Source: Molossus alvarezi (taxonomy: Eukaryota > Chordata > Mammalia > Chiroptera > Molossidae). From it: a stretch of 64,000 nucleotides of DNA. Location of the stretch: the NCBI GenBank assembly GCA_037176705.1, contig CM073891.1, positions 49,664,571 to 49,728,570 of the forward strand, written 5' to 3'. Positions 47,010 to 59,909 of this stretch are shown one piece after another (position 1 is the stretch's first letter; every line of letters begins with the position of its first letter). The notes beneath the pieces are model-generated. The model was not told the origin of the DNA, ran no database searches, and saw nothing but the letters and a program-made list of their open reading frames with translations. The position numbers and the translations under genes are program-made.

Positions 47010-48920
47010 TTTCTGTTTATAAACTAGAGAGACAATTTTTATTGATTCAGAGCTCATGCAACATATTCAGCACCTTTGCCTGCACCAATCATGCACCTCA
47101 GCATCTACACAGAACCTGAGGGCCTGGTGGGAACTCCAGGATCATCTCAGAAGGAAGCGCAGAGGCACAGATGCCCTGTGTGCCCTGTTCTTCAGAGATG
47201 CAGATGAGAAACTGCCTGTAAGGGTGTGGGTACAACAGTATAGAATTCTAGGCAGCTGGAGAGGAATAAATAGGAGAAAGTAGGAAAAATAAGATAACTT
47301 GCTGTCTACATTACAAGCAGTCACATGAAGATTAATGGGCTAATTTCTGAGAAGCACTTAAACTGTGGTGGATGCCAAGTTTAAACATTATTATTTATTA
47401 GTTGGCTATGTGGTAAATTTCCCCTGAGAACATGACTGAAAGCCATATAAAAATGTATCTTCTTATTTAATTTCAATATACGTATTGTATATAAGGTAGA
47501 TTTTAATTGTGTGAGAGCATTCGGAAAGACAGTAAATCACCTTGAATTAAGTCTAAGGGTGAAATGCTATCTCTCCAAATATTTAAGAGTGTTCAATATT
47601 AAAGTGGTGGTGAATCAGAAATTAACTATTAAATGAGACATTCTGTTGTCTCTATCCCTAGAGAACAGGATTTAGAACCGGGAACATAAATTCAGAATGG
47701 TGCTGTTGGGAACATGAAAGGTGTCAGAAATCACACATTTTGCTATGGACTCTACTATAAGAACGTCTTTAAAGAAAACGTCTTTAAATGTACAAGCTGA
47801 GCCCATAAAGCTTTCAAAAAAGCAGGAGCTGGGAGGACCCAGGCTTGCAAATGTTCCATAGAATTGTTGGAGGCACTTTAAAAATTGGTCTACAATACAC
47901 TTACAAGACATAGTTTACAAGAATATATATTTATGCAGTAAAAATAACATCTTCACATCTATAATTGTTTAATGTAGCTTGTTGCCCAGTAGAGTACTCA
48001 AGATTTTTGATTTATTAGTATTATTATTATTTAAAAGAGGCATTATTTTTAAAGTGCCACTTAATATCTGATACCTACTCTTCAATAACCCATATTTGAA
48101 GCTAAAAGAATGCAAGGTGATTTGGGCATAAGGTTCTTAAAATCATTTAGTACAAATTACATATCATTCTATTCTTAATGGCTGTGGCATTTGGGAATGA
48201 AGATTTATAGTGAGTTATTAATTCCTTTAATTATGGAGATGCCATTAAAATCCTCTTTGCATTAAATATGCCTCACAGATTCAACTCTCATTATTTGTTT
48301 AATGTTTGAGGTTTAGTCTTCATAGGACGGAAAGGCAATGGAAATGAGAACACTTCCCTGTACAAGGTTAATTTACAAATGATAAATGAGTGCTTTAAAA
48401 TGAACTGCACAGGTTACGAGTTAGACAGGTTTTGGCAGAAAACCAGTTTTCTGTGTTCAGTTGAGTTTTTATTTAAAAAAGAGAGAGATCCAATAGCACA
48501 CAAGAAAATATAAGTGATTGCTATGCAAAGTCTTTTTCTTTTTTCTGTACAAAGATTGAAGAGTTCATCAGAATAGTTTCAATCTGAAAGCAGGCAAGAT
48601 TTGTGATCCTGACTTGAACACAACACGCATTTATTGGCTATCTCCTTTGTTGAAACAACAGCAAAACTAGAATATATACATTTTAAAATGTGTGTCTTGT
48701 GTGACAGTTGAAACAGTTGAACAAACAAAGTGAATTTTAATGAAATAGCTGATTAGAAATGTCATTCTATCCATCCCCTCAATGGATCTGATTGAACTCT
48801 GATAAATCAAAGACACTTTATTATTAAATTAATGTTACTCTTGAAAACAGGACTCCTATAGTCAAGAGTGTTTTCCAATATCTCTGAGTTAGCAACCCTA
48901 CATGCTGTTTGAGTGCAAAG
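47010..48920. other. Upstream flank with no recognised gene or transposon
   Basis: Unique sequence with modestly higher GC around 47050-47250 (open frame of 75 codons, no recognisable product) and an exact 14-base tandem duplication near 47762-47788. No exon or repeat family identified. Confidence 0.4.
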
Positions 48921-48929
48921 AAGAGAAGG

Positions 48930-49180
48930 TAGATCATTTGGTCATGGAAGCAGGAAACACACTAACAAACCTCAGAGGGACAGGTGAGAGGTGGGATGGA
49001 AGGGTGGGAAGAGATAAACCAAAGAACTGACATGCATATATGCACAACCAATTGACACAGACATTAGGTTGGGAAGGCAGGAGGGGGTTGCAGTGGGAAG
49101 GAGGGGGTCAATGGGAAAAAAAAGGAGACATGTGTAATACGTTCAACACTAAAAAAATTAAAAATTAAAATTCAAAAAAA
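48930..49180 (+). mobile_element. L1 LINE 3' UTR, sense, severely 5'-truncated
   Basis: GACAGGTGAGAGGTGGGATGG, GGCAGGAGGGGGTTGCAGTGGG, AAAAGGAGACATGTGTAATACGTTCAACACTAAAAAA resemble the L1 3' UTR seen at 46490-46676. No ORF2 part remains. Confidence 0.75.
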
Positions 49181-49184
49181 ATTT

Positions 49185-50890
49185 TTAAAGAGTGAAGGAG
49201 AAGCAGATCCCATGTTTATTTCCGTCTTTCTTCCTCTTTTTCCAAGTTCTGTGAACACTTCCTCCTTCCTCCCTCCTTATAGTCTTTGGTTGGAATACAG
49301 GACCACTATCCTTTGTGGTTTCCCTATGCCCTGCCCACACATTTGTCAATGTTCCTTCATTAAACTTTCTTCAAATTACCCATTTTGAGTGTGTCACCTG
49401 TTTCTTCCAGGATTTTGCCGCTTATATTATAGCACATGTGTTGTTCATAATGTACTTAAAGTAATTATTTGGGATTGTCTGTAACATCAAGTTTTTTCCC
49501 ATCATTTTTAGCTAGCAAGATAGGGACTCAAACAAAATATGACTGGTCAAATATGGAGATAGCTGCACAGTTTTAAAATTCTGTAGTAAATTTTGCAAAA
49601 AATAAGTTTCGACTTTTTCTAGTTTCCAACTGAGCAGTAGCATTTTCACTTTATAATAAAGACAGATACAGCAGCCCCCCTTGTAGGCTGCTTGCTTTTC
49701 CAAGGTTTCAGTCACCCAAGGTCAACTGAACTGTGGCATTAAATGGAGAATTCTAAAATAAACAATGACTAAATTTTAAAATGTGCATCTTTTTGAATAG
49801 CAGGATGAATTCTCATGCCCTCCCACTTTGTCCCACCCAGAATGTAAATCATCCCTTTGTTCAGAGGATTCACAGTTTATCTGCCACCTGCCCCTTAGTC
49901 ACTTAGTAGTCTTCTTGGTTATCAGGGAGAGAGAGAGAGACAGAGAGAGACAAAGGGAGGGAGAGAGTATGGAGGAACAATATAGTTATATAATTTTTAT
50001 TTCAGTTTATTGTTATAATTGTTCTATTTTATTATTAGTTATTGTTGTTAATCTCTTACTGTGCTTAATTAATAAATTAAACTTTATAAAAGTTATATAT
50101 GTGTAGAAAAAGTATTATATATAAGGTTCGGTATGAACAGCAATTTCAGGCATTCACTGTGGGTCTTGGAATGTATCCTCTGACTATCTCAAGAGAATAA
50201 GGGGGAGCACTGTAATTCAGACATTTATTGGCCATAAACAATTATAAACCATTTTTTACAAGTTTAGTATTACTAAAATCACAAATAAAATTCACAAAAA
50301 GTATGGCCTATAAGTAATTTTTCTTTCATGCACAGTTAGTGAAATGACAGTTACTAGAATCTCAGAGATAAATATATTCTTTTCCTTTAGTTTTATTATG
50401 AATGTGGTTTAATCTTGTATTGCTGATTTAATATGACATGTCACTCAGTAGAATTTTGTTTATGAGATTGATTCTCTTTAAACTATTTTTTACTTTGTGG
50501 TGATTACCATAAGGGAATCTTGTGGCCTCTATAATATTTTAATGTTTCTAAGTCCTATATTTCTAGGATCATTTCAATGCTAGTCCTTAATTGAAGGTTT
50601 CCTATAGCATAGAGATAAAACAATAAAAATTTACCTTGAATTTTGCAATATAAAACACTGGTCTTTGCCCCTTAAAGTATACACATGCGTGAATGAACTC
50701 ATATCACCTCTTTTCTCTGTTATCTCTGCGATAACTCCCCTCTCTCATCTTTCTTCATTTTATTTTCTTTCAAGTCAACAAACATGCTCAATTTCTCAGT
50801 CTTATAGAAAGAAAAAAAGAGGCAATCAAGAATAAATTCCCCACTCTCCTATGTCTCCCTTTTGCTATGAACCGATAATAACCAACTTTC
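49185..50890. other. Upstream flank with no recognised feature
   Basis: AT-rich. A GA-rich stretch at 49926-49968 looks like simple sequence. No exon, RNA gene or repeat family recognised. Confidence 0.4.
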
Positions 50891-51990
50891 CAGAAGATGA
50901 GTCGACTGGGACTATCTCTAATCTTGGCCTCACTTATTAGTCAGTTCTCAGAAATGGACAGAATACCCTAAATAGGTCACTATTGAACTCCTAGCTACCT
51001 AGTTATCATCTTATTTGAATTCTCTACTAACTGACACTCTTGATAATTAAATTTCTACTTGAAACTTCCTCCTTCACGGATGTATTCTCCCCAACCCACC
51101 CCCACCATTATCTTTATTGACTAAATTATCTCATCGTGTCCTCATTATTTACCAAAATTGTCTCCCTGGCCCTCTTCTCCTTCTAGCTTAAACATTTAAA
51201 AATATTTTTCCTTATTATTGTGATTTAGTTGAATCAATATCTCTGACCTATAACTCTCCTTCAAACTCCAAAACTTATACTTCAATCTGCTTTGGAGACA
51301 TGTCCACATAAATACCCTCTATGGAAACTCAACTTAAACAGGGACAAATTTCAATTGATTATTATCCTGAGTAAAACGCCTCTCTTTCATATATACCTTT
51401 CCCCAATGCACATAATAATCCTGAAATCCCAAAGCATCATGGCCTTATAGTTATCTATCTCAGCTCTTGCATGTCCCAGTATATTTTACCTAATCAATCA
51501 CTATGCTTTTCTGATTTCACTGTCTAACCATACCTTGCCTGGCTGGCTCTGCTCCTATTTCTGCTACCATTGCCTTGGTTTAGTGTCTCAACCTCTCTTG
51601 ATTACACTTTTACAATAACCTCAAATCTTGTAGCCTTGATTACGCAGTTATCTAATTAAAAAGAAAACAATATAATTTTCTTACACAGAGTCTTTCTTAT
51701 TCATTAGCCTTCTAAAAAAGATTACTAATAACCTGGCTCTTGTCGGTATTTCTAATTTTATCTCCTAACAGTTTTCTATTAGCAATCTGTTCCAGTTACT
51801 CCAACATATTTACAGTTTACCCCCAATATTAGAATATCACAGTGAAGCATTTATATACAATCTAATCATTTGGCTGGATTGCCATGCTGCTCTGGTTCTG
51901 AATGAAAAGTCTTAATTATACTTTAAAAATCTTTTTACCTGCTGCTTCTTCCTGAAGCCAGTTTTGAATCGCACTGATGTAAGGAATCAC
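50890..51990 (+). repeat. Pyrimidine-rich diverged repeat (possible L2-group debris, sense)
   Basis: A stretch such as CTCCTAGCTACC, TCTCACTAC-type and 'tctcaacctctcttgattacacttttacaataacctc' resembles the strand opposite to the repeat at 34860-36180. The match is diffuse, and unique CT-rich sequence is a fair alternative. Confidence 0.25.
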
Positions 51991-52767
51991 AACAACCTTG
52001 GTGGTGCATCTACGTATATTTATTTGCATATATCTCACTACAGTGAAATGGTTTATTTATCATATTATTCTCTAAACATTCTTTGACCTTCTCGACCATA
52101 AAAATGTGATTTGGTTGCCATATTTCCAGTTCCAAGCACAGTTCCTGAATCATAGAAGTAGCCAACAAATATGTGTCTATCTATAAAGTATATAAGTATA
52201 TATAGAGAAGACAGATTGTGCTCTTTAATAGTATCTATATGGGCCAGGAATAAGAAGCCATGACGTTAATTAGAGGGACAGTGAGTCACCATCGAATAGA
52301 AGATAATCAGAAGGAGGAGAAACTCTTAGGTGATACTTTTTCAAGGAGTGAAGATCATAAACAAGGTGTGAATAGCATCCTTAAACTCTAAAATAAGATT
52401 CCATCTTTCCCCATTTAATTTTTAAGGAGAACATTGTTATGCTATTTAACTCTAATTGACATAGCACACCAGATATCCATAGGAAAGCTTCCACTGTGAC
52501 AGATGAACAAGTAAGTTGTGGAAAGAATGAGAAAACTTTTGAGGCCAGAAAGGACTGGAAAGTCTGAATCCTGTGAGATCAATTAGCACCCTGGGAACAT
52601 CGGTCTGTGCTTGCTAAGTAGGAGTATGTGTTTTAATGGGCTGAGTGTAGGGGACATGAGACAAAGTCTAGGCCAGGTTGTATAGGAAATCACCTCAGAT
52701 CCTGAAAAGTGATCCTCTCACTTTGGAAAAATAGAAAAATAACCTCCCCACAGGGGATTTAATGGAA

Positions 52768-52800
52768 TTCTTAGCCTTGGTTCTTAGCCTTGATTCTTAG
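52768..52800 (+). repeat. 13-base tandem repeat, 2.5 copies
   Basis: TTCTTAGCCTTGG, TTCTTAGCCTTGA and TTCTTAGG follow one another directly. Confidence 0.9.
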
Positions 52801-53154
52801 GAGAGCAAGAGAGAGAGAGAGAGAAAAGTGTTGAAAACAAAGTGATATAAATGTATATTTATGTATATGTATGTATACATATGATAATCATTAAATAAAA
52901 TACTTATTTAAAGAAAGTTGATATAGCTTTACTAATATCTGGTAAAATAAAAAATATAAAGCATCAGTCAAAGAGTTTTACCAAATACGACAAAATGTTC
53001 AGTGCATTAAGTATAACATTTAAAAATTTTCTTGCAACTAAAAGCACAGTTTCAAATATAGAAAGCAAAAACATCAAGTTTTCCAAACATAAATGTAAAA
53101 AGTCATGGCCAAATAACAGATTTGAGCACACCTCTGTGATATATTGTTCATTCA

Positions 53155-53155
<1 letters not shown>

Positions 53156-53188
<33 letters not shown>
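53156..53188 (+). repeat. (AC)16 microsatellite
   Basis: Uninterrupted CA run just left of the Ves SINE at 53290. Confidence 0.95.
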
Positions 53189-53189
<1 letters not shown>

Positions 53190-53289
53190 CAGTAAAGATG
53201 CAGATTTGAGCAACATTACAAGCTTGGACTTAACAACTGTCCCTTTGTAAGAGCAATACTATCCCTTCTTTTGAACTGTTCATAATTTT

Positions 53290-53532
53290 TTTTTTTTTTT
53301 TTAATTCCTCACCCAAGGATACTTTTCTATTTATCATCAGATAGAGTGGGAGGGAGGGAGAGAGAGAAACATGGATGTGACAGAGCCACATTGACTGGTT
53401 GCTTCCCGCACGACCTGACCAGGGCCAGGGATGACCTGCAACTGAAATACGTGCCCTTGACTGGAATCAAACCCGAGACTCGTTGGTTCCATGGGCCGAC
53501 GCACTAACCGCTGAACCACACCGGCCAGGGCA
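53290..53532 (-). mobile_element. Ves SINE, antisense, GAGGATT-type tail
   Basis: The reverse strand starts TGCCCTGGCCGGTGTGGTTCAG with B box GGTTTGATTCCAGTCAAGGG and a tail AAAAGTATCCTTGGGTGAGGAATT before a T18 run on the + strand. Flanked by GAACTGTTCATAATTTT (53273-53289) and GAACTGTTCTTCATTTT (53534-53550). Confidence 0.95.
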
Positions 53533-53549
53533 GAACTGTTCTTCATTTT

Positions 53550-54990
53550 AACCCCAGTGCCTGTATTCAGCCCCACAGAACTTGTCTGAGAGAGACATTT
53601 TCCTTCTTATTTTTCCTTTTAAATTTCCTACAAAATTCACTTGATGTTTGTATTTTTGTTAATTTTCCTGAAATGCCTCCAAGTTCTGTTTAAATGTAAA
53701 AGAAAGCTTTACACAAACACAGATTCATATCTCACAAACGTTTAGTCACTCTTGCTGTTGTAGATGCTTCCCCCTTTGGCACACTTCAGGTTCTCTCCGG
53801 GGTCTGGCCAGAGTCAGCTCTTCGCTCAGAACAGCCTCTGTGGCTTTTGACCTATTCAAGTTTCTTCTTAACATATATTAAGTAACAAAGAATTCATTTA
53901 ATAGAGAATATTGTTTAAGGCAGGAAAAGGACTCGTTATTAAGGCAGGATGCTCTTGGAGCTGTCCTCTTGGAGTTATTCTTCTCATTTTCAGGTTATTT
54001 CAATAACTTTGTAGACTTTTTAGGTCTTATTTGCTGATGTAAAGACTTGGTCTGCCCGAAGATAAAAGTCAGGGCAACATGAAATTTCTCAAACATACAA
54101 TACTTTCATCATTTTAATATATTCCTTTTTTGTTGTTGTTAAAGCACTCATTGGTCAAGAACAAAACGTTTCTTGCATACATTTATTCTCTTGGGTAAAA
54201 ATTATGTTTCTGGGGAATACTCTAGCAAGCAGAAATACTTTTGAACATGTTTTAAACCCAAAACCCACATCCTTACTGAGTATGTGATTTTCACTACTTA
54301 TTCAACCCCTCTATATTTATTTTTTTCAAAAACAAAACAAAACAAGTAAACTAGTATTTATTTCATGGGTTTGATTTAAGGATTAAATGTGCATAGACCA
54401 CAAGATATTCTGTATGGTAAACTTTCATAGACAATTTCACAATAATGCAATATTTGCAGATGACAAAAAATAAAAATTGCCTTTTTGCCAACAAATAGGA
54501 TTTAAATTAATGGGGGAATTTTTATTCAAGTGAATGAAAGAGTATGTCAAAACCATCTAAAAGCCTTGAAAAATACTTTAATCATGGAATGACCTATTCA
54601 ATAACACACAATGCTCTTATTCCCTGAACACTTGTTCTAAGCAGAGTAAAGTTCTCTTAATATTTTCTTTTAAATTTCCTTATATCACACTAAATCAAGA
54701 AGTAAAATATTTTTAAAATAATACCTTCTTCTGTGTTTTCTATGTGACCTAACATTTTGTCTGGCAAATCCCGCCATGCAAAGAGGCAACAGTGCATTTG
54801 GTGAATCCGGCGGCCCTGTCAGGAAGTTGGCATCAAGTGTTTGTCCAAATCACTTTAATATATTTAATTATTTAATATTTAATTAATAATAAATTTAAAA
54901 TATTGTGGGTATCATGTGAATGTTAGATTCTGTAGTTAAAAACACCCCACTGGCTCATACCTATAAAGTATTGTAGAACCACAATTCTTA
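53550..54990. other. Upstream flank with no recognised feature
   Basis: AT-rich. A short GC- and CpG-richer block lies at 54768-54830 (AATCCCGCC, GAATCCGGCGGCCC). No exon, RNA gene or repeat recognised. Confidence 0.4.
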
Positions 54991-55005
54991 GACTTGCTTG
55001 TTCAT

Positions 55006-55253
55006 TTTTTTTAAATCACCCAAGGACATTTTTTCCATTTTTTTGTTCAGATAGAGTGGGAGGGAGAGAGGGGAAGAGAGAGAGAGAGAGAAACATCGAT
55101 GTGAAAGTGACACATCGAGCGGCTGCCACCCGCACGACCCAACCAGGGCCGGGGACAAACTGCAACCGAGGTACGTGCCCTTAGCGGGAACCGAACCGGG
55201 GTCTCTCTGGACCGCAGGCTGATGCTCTAACCGCTGAGCAAAACCGGCCAGGG
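55006..55253 (-). mobile_element. Ves SINE, antisense, near-consensus (young-looking)
   Basis: The reverse strand starts GCCCTGGCCGGTTTTGCTCAG with B box CGGTTCCCGCTAAGGGCACG and ends in AAAAATGTCCTTGGGTGAT. It is close in sequence to the copies at 30117 and 38650. Target duplication is only weakly visible (GCTTGTTCA / GCTGTTCA). Confidence 0.95.
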
Positions 55254-55259
55254 CTGTTC

Positions 55260-56866
55260 ACTTGTTTCAATGCTGACCTCTTAGCCACACTGCAGCATAA
55301 ATAATCAATTAAAAGCAGCACAAAAAGTAAATACATTGATTTGGTGTGGAGGTGGGGGGGTTGTGGTGGCAATCAAATCATATTGTTTTCATTCTCTGGA
55401 CACTTCTAAAATAGATGTTCTTCTGGCTCTATTCCAGATCTTTGAGAAAAATTTAAAAATCCTGTCATCTAAACTTTTCTAGAGCAGTTTCTTCATCCCC
55501 TCACCTGAACTAAAACCTGACCTAATCCCAATAATGCTATCTACTCTGAAACATTCCCCCAGGTTCATATCCATGATTTCTTAAAGAGGGACCATTTCTC
55601 AGTTATCACTTATCAGTAACTACTCCGCTTTTGATGCCCATTGACTTGTAATTATTTTACCAACTTCCTGGGGCTCTTCTCTTTTTATTCACTTAAGCCT
55701 ACTTTGATCACAATATTCTTCTGTTACTTTTCTTTGATCTGGATCTTAACATGCAAGTCAAGGAACCTTTTAACAATCCCTTCAGAGTGCCTAGACCTCA
55801 ACTCAAAATACCTCTGTTTTTATTATACACATGCATTTCTTTATCCAAACATTTCCAGTTCTTACGAACTTTAAACTCTCTGGCTCACCCTCAGCCCTCA
55901 CTGCAGCCTTGCTCCTTTTACACTTAGTAGCTTGTACTCTCATCATTAGTTTCACCTACCTGTAGATCTGCTCCTTACTCACTCGACCTGCCTACAGTGT
56001 GTGTCATTTCAACGTTCAAATCTAGGATAATCTTTTGAATTTTTGTTCCTGAGTGCTAAAGAGGGTCAAGTAACAAAGGTAATTATGTCTATTGTAAACA
56101 AATGCTAATTAATATCAGTCAGTGTCCCAATGTTGCTTTGCTGTCCTTGTGGTCTACCTTTGGCACAAGGAAAAACTTTTACCCCAGTTTGCCTAGAGTG
56201 CAACTAAATGTAAAAGTTTGGAGGGCCATTTGGGAATATGTATGAAAACAATTAAAAAATTTACATTTTTTAAAAACTTAAATTTCATTATTAGCATCAT
56301 CCAAAGGTGATAATGCACAAATAAATGCACAAATATGCATGTTTTTATTTTTACATAATGAATTTTTAAAATTATTTTATATAAGTGTAGTAGACTAGAA
56401 TGCAGCCATTAAATGAATTTTATATTAATTACTATGGCAATATCGTTACTATATTATTGGGTGAAATGAAATATTATAAGCAGGCACATTACATACTATT
56501 ATATATACATCAGTGTATAGTTAATATATGCAATCATATATATGTATCTTGTGTATAGTTACATACAAATTTGAAAAATGCTAAATTATCAATAATTTTC
56601 AAAAATTTTGAAAACTTTTGTTCTTTCTTAAATTTTCTTCTACATACTTCTCAGTATTACTTGAAATTACTGCATAAATATGTACTATTTTAATAAGAAA
56701 AATAACAAACTACATTAATTTTTTAAAAAATAGTAGTTTAGATATAGTTTCAATACTTACCTCCTTTTTGTTCTTAAACAAAATAAAATCTAGTGTCTAA
56801 CTTTAACTATCCTATTAAAATGGATCTTGTAAGGATCAATTAGGTTGAGTATTCTGTCTTTATTAA
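55260..56866. other. Upstream flank with no securely recognised feature
   Basis: CT-rich, vaguely L2-like wording at 55480-55960, then AT-rich sequence. No exon or RNA gene recognised. Confidence 0.4.
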
Positions 56867-56883
56867 TAACAGGACTACTTTAT

Positions 56884-57116
56884 TTATTTAATTTTATCCT
56901 CACCTGAGGACATTTTTGCATTTCTTCAGATAGAGTGGGAGAGAGAGAGAGAAACATTGACCTGAGAGAAACACATCGAGTAGGTGCAACCCATAAGAAC
57001 CCAACCAGGGTTGGGGACAAACCGCAATCGAGGTACGTGCCCTTAGTGGGAACTGAACCTGGAACTCTCTGGTCCGTGGGCCGATGTTCCAACCACTGAG
57101 CCAAACCAGCCAGGGC
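56884..57116 (-). mobile_element. Ves SINE, antisense, GAGGAT-type tail
   Basis: The reverse strand starts GCCCTGGCTGGTTTGGCTCAG with B box GGTTCAGTTCCCACTAAGGG and a tail AAAAATGTCCTCAGGTGAGGAT. Flanked by AACAGGACTACTTTA and AACACGACTACTTTA (about 56868-56882 and 57118-57132). Confidence 0.95.
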
Positions 57117-57451
57117 AACAACACGACTACTTTAAACTACTTTTTATACCATGGTATCTTAAGCTCTTTCATTAGCTTATTCCACTTGGCTCTGAAGTAC
57201 AGATATTTTTTAGGTCCAATGTTCAGAGTGTATTCCTTCTCATTCTATATATTCTTCACTAGTGTACTTTCCTCCCACAATTTCAAATATCACCCTACTG
57301 AATGATTCTCAAATTATCTAAACATCAAAGCTACACACCTAACAGCCTTTTGTTTACTGTACAAAACAAACCTGAAGTAACCTCAAACTCTATAGGAGTA
57401 GATTAGAATTTATTAGTTTTCTTTCCAAATTTCAATTCTCCTATTGCATCA

Positions 57452-57533
57452 TTTTTTTATGTGTGTTTATTGAGTTTTTAGAGAGAAAGGGAGTGAGAGA
57501 TAGAAACATCGATGAGAGAGAGAGATATCAATT
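57452..57533 (-). mobile_element. Ves SINE tail fragment, antisense (head missing)
   Basis: Only the non-tRNA half is present: on the reverse strand CATCGATGTTTCTATCTCTCACTCCC, then CTCTAAAAACTCAATAAACAC. The tRNA head that should follow on the right is absent, so this is a 5'-truncated copy. Confidence 0.8.
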
Positions 57534-57534
57534 G

Positions 57535-58485
57535 TAATTTTTAATGTATCAATATCCCCTCCTTTTCTTAGACTTAAAACTCCAGACTTCTTGAACTTCC
57601 CCCTTATGCCTCATATCCAGTGATCAAATCTATGTTGATTGATTGTATGCCTATCACATATTTGTAAGTGAGCAATGAAGTCAGCTTTTGGATGACTTCA
57701 TTGTTATCCAAATTTACACTCTCAATTTTATTAGCCTATTTTGGAAATTAATCACTTTTCTACCAAATATCCAAAATTGCCTCCTACTAGAGATTTCTAG
57801 CTCTCTTTTCTTTTAGTTACACAGTCATCAACATTAAGTTGGTGAAGTTATGAGTATGATGACCCCTTTTTGCAAGAGAGGAAGAATATTACTAGCTTGA
57901 TATTCTAGGCCCTTTATCCAAAATGTCATTTCAACTTTCCTTTAAAACTTTATTTTTCATTCTCAAGTGATACTCATCTCCCCAATACTCTACTAGCCAC
58001 AAATGAAGAGCCACATTCTACTAAAATGCCTGGATTTTTCCAACTGTGACATTAATTTGATGAATACAAGGGGTTTGGCATTCACTTAAAATACAGGTAA
58101 CTATTAATTTTGTACTGTTCCCTTGATTGCCATGTTTCGAAGTCTGTGTCTTTAGTCACTATGGTGTACTACAGTTAAAATGCTGCATTAATATACAATT
58201 AATAGAAATATGCTTCGGGGATTCTTTGAAAAGAAGTCCAATGGCAATGGAGTTGACAGTGGAGATCATTGCTGCCTGAAGTGGTATCAGGGAACTCTGC
58301 CATAAAAAAGAAGACAGTAGTATCACAGGTAACGAGATGGACAAATAGCAAGGCTGTTTGGAAAATACTGAGGAAGCCAGATTTGGTGGAGCATAGGTGA
58401 TTTGGGGGGAATAGTAGATAAGAGTGCCTCAGAGATATGTTGATTGTGTTTTTAATTGAACTTGAGTACAGACAGTGGGTAATCA
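57535..58485. other. Upstream flank with no recognised feature
   Basis: AT-rich unique sequence. No exon or repeat recognised. Confidence 0.4.
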
Positions 58486-58600
58486 CAGGATGGGGCAAAA
58501 GTAGGTTTACAGTTGTTCATATGAAAAATAATACAATAAATAATATAAGAGTTAACTCTGCTTTGTGTACTCACAACTGTGGCTACAGTAAAGTCTACAC
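58486..58600 (+). mobile_element. Mariner-type MITE, second copy, right terminus lost
   Basis: CAGGATGGGGCAAAAGTAGGTTTACAGTTGTTCATATGAAAAATAATACAATAAATAATA is close to the left half of the element at 16943-17070. The expected right inverted repeat (CTGTAAACCTACTTTTGCC) is replaced by diverged sequence (ACAACTGTGGCTACAG). Confidence 0.8.
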
Positions 58601-58604
58601 CATT

Positions 58605-59015
58605 AAAGACAGATAACAGTATGAACTGAATTTCTATAGGAAGTGAGAAAAAAATGATTTGCCAGATAGCAGTGAGCAATGTTTCTCTGAAGCTGATTAT
58701 TGAGAAAAAGAATAACAATTTTACCATTTTATAGACAACTGTATTATCTAAATAAAAGTACAGTTATTAAGATATTAATTTATATGCTAACATGTTTTTG
58801 GTATTGTTAAAGAAGCTAAAATACTAACTAAAAATAAACACTGGCATGTCTTCAATTTGCATATTCAAATATGTTCTAACTAACTTTAAAACTTCTCCAG
58901 AATGAGGTGACTTCTAAGCTCTATGCTTTCTGGAAATTAAAGTTTCAACAAGTTCTAATAATAAAAGCATGTCAGAGAATAAATGGTCTGGATTTTAGAC
59001 CAAGTGATGTAGACT
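58605..59015. other. Short stretch with no recognised feature
   Basis: AT-rich unique sequence between the mariner MITE and the L1. Confidence 0.4.
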
Positions 59016-59021
59016 TCTTTT

Positions 59022-59905
59022 TTTTTAAATTAATTAATTTATTGTTTTAATTAATTAATTTATTTTTGTTACAGATGTTTCTCCTTTTTCCCCCACTGAT
59101 TCCCCCTTCCTCTCCCTCCCCACCCTGTCACCAGCTTTGTTGCCCATGTCCATTGTTCATGCATACATTCATATAAGTTCTGTGGTTTTTCTCTCCCTCA
59201 CCACCGCTTCTTCTGGGGATTGTCAGTCTGTACCCCACTTCCATGTCTCTGGGACTACTCCATTCCTCAGACTGTTATGTTCATTATATTCCACAAATAA
59301 GTGAGATCATATGATACTTGTCTTTCTCTGTTTGGCTTGTTTTGCTTAGGATAATACTTTCCAGGTCCCTCCATGTCATCTCAAAGGATAAAAGATCTTT
59401 CTTTCGTACAGCTGCATAGTACTCCATTGTGTATATGTACCCCGACTTTTTTATCCATTCGTCTACTGATGGATATTTGGGCTGTTTCCAGATCTTAGCT
59501 ATTGTAAATAGTGCTGCTACAAACATGGGGGGTATATAGATTCTTTCTGATTGGTGTTTCAGGCTTCTTAAGGTATATGCCTAAAAGTGGGATCACTGGG
59601 TCAAATGGCAGTTCAATTTTTAATTTTTTGAAGTAACACCATATAGTTTCCCACAGTGGCTGCACCAGTCTGCATTCGCACCAGCAGTGTACTAGAGTCC
59701 CCTTTTCTCCACACCCTCCCCAACACTTGTTGTTTGATGATTTGTTGATGGCGGCCTTTCTGACAGGTGTGAAGTGATACCTCATTGTTGTTTTAATTTG
59801 CATCTGTCTGATGATTAGTGATGTTGAGCATTTCTTTATATGTCTCTTAGTCATTTGTATGTCCTGTTTGGAGAGGTGTCTATTTAGTTCTTCTGCCCAT
59901 TTTTT
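59022..59905 (-). mobile_element. L1 LINE 3' end with ORF2 C-terminus, antisense, 5'-truncated
   Basis: The longest L1 piece here. Two minus-strand open frames, 59495-59854 (with the zinc-knuckle-like [18 protein letters not shown] segment and the [15 protein letters not shown] motif of L1 ORF2) and 59284-59526 (VDEWIKKSGYIYTMEYYAAV to LICGI), are the ORF2 C-terminus split by a frame shift near 59500-59525. The 3' UTR follows to a T-rich end near 59022. No endonuclease or reverse-transcriptase domain is present, so it is inactive. Confidence 0.95.
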
Positions 59906-59909
59906 AATT

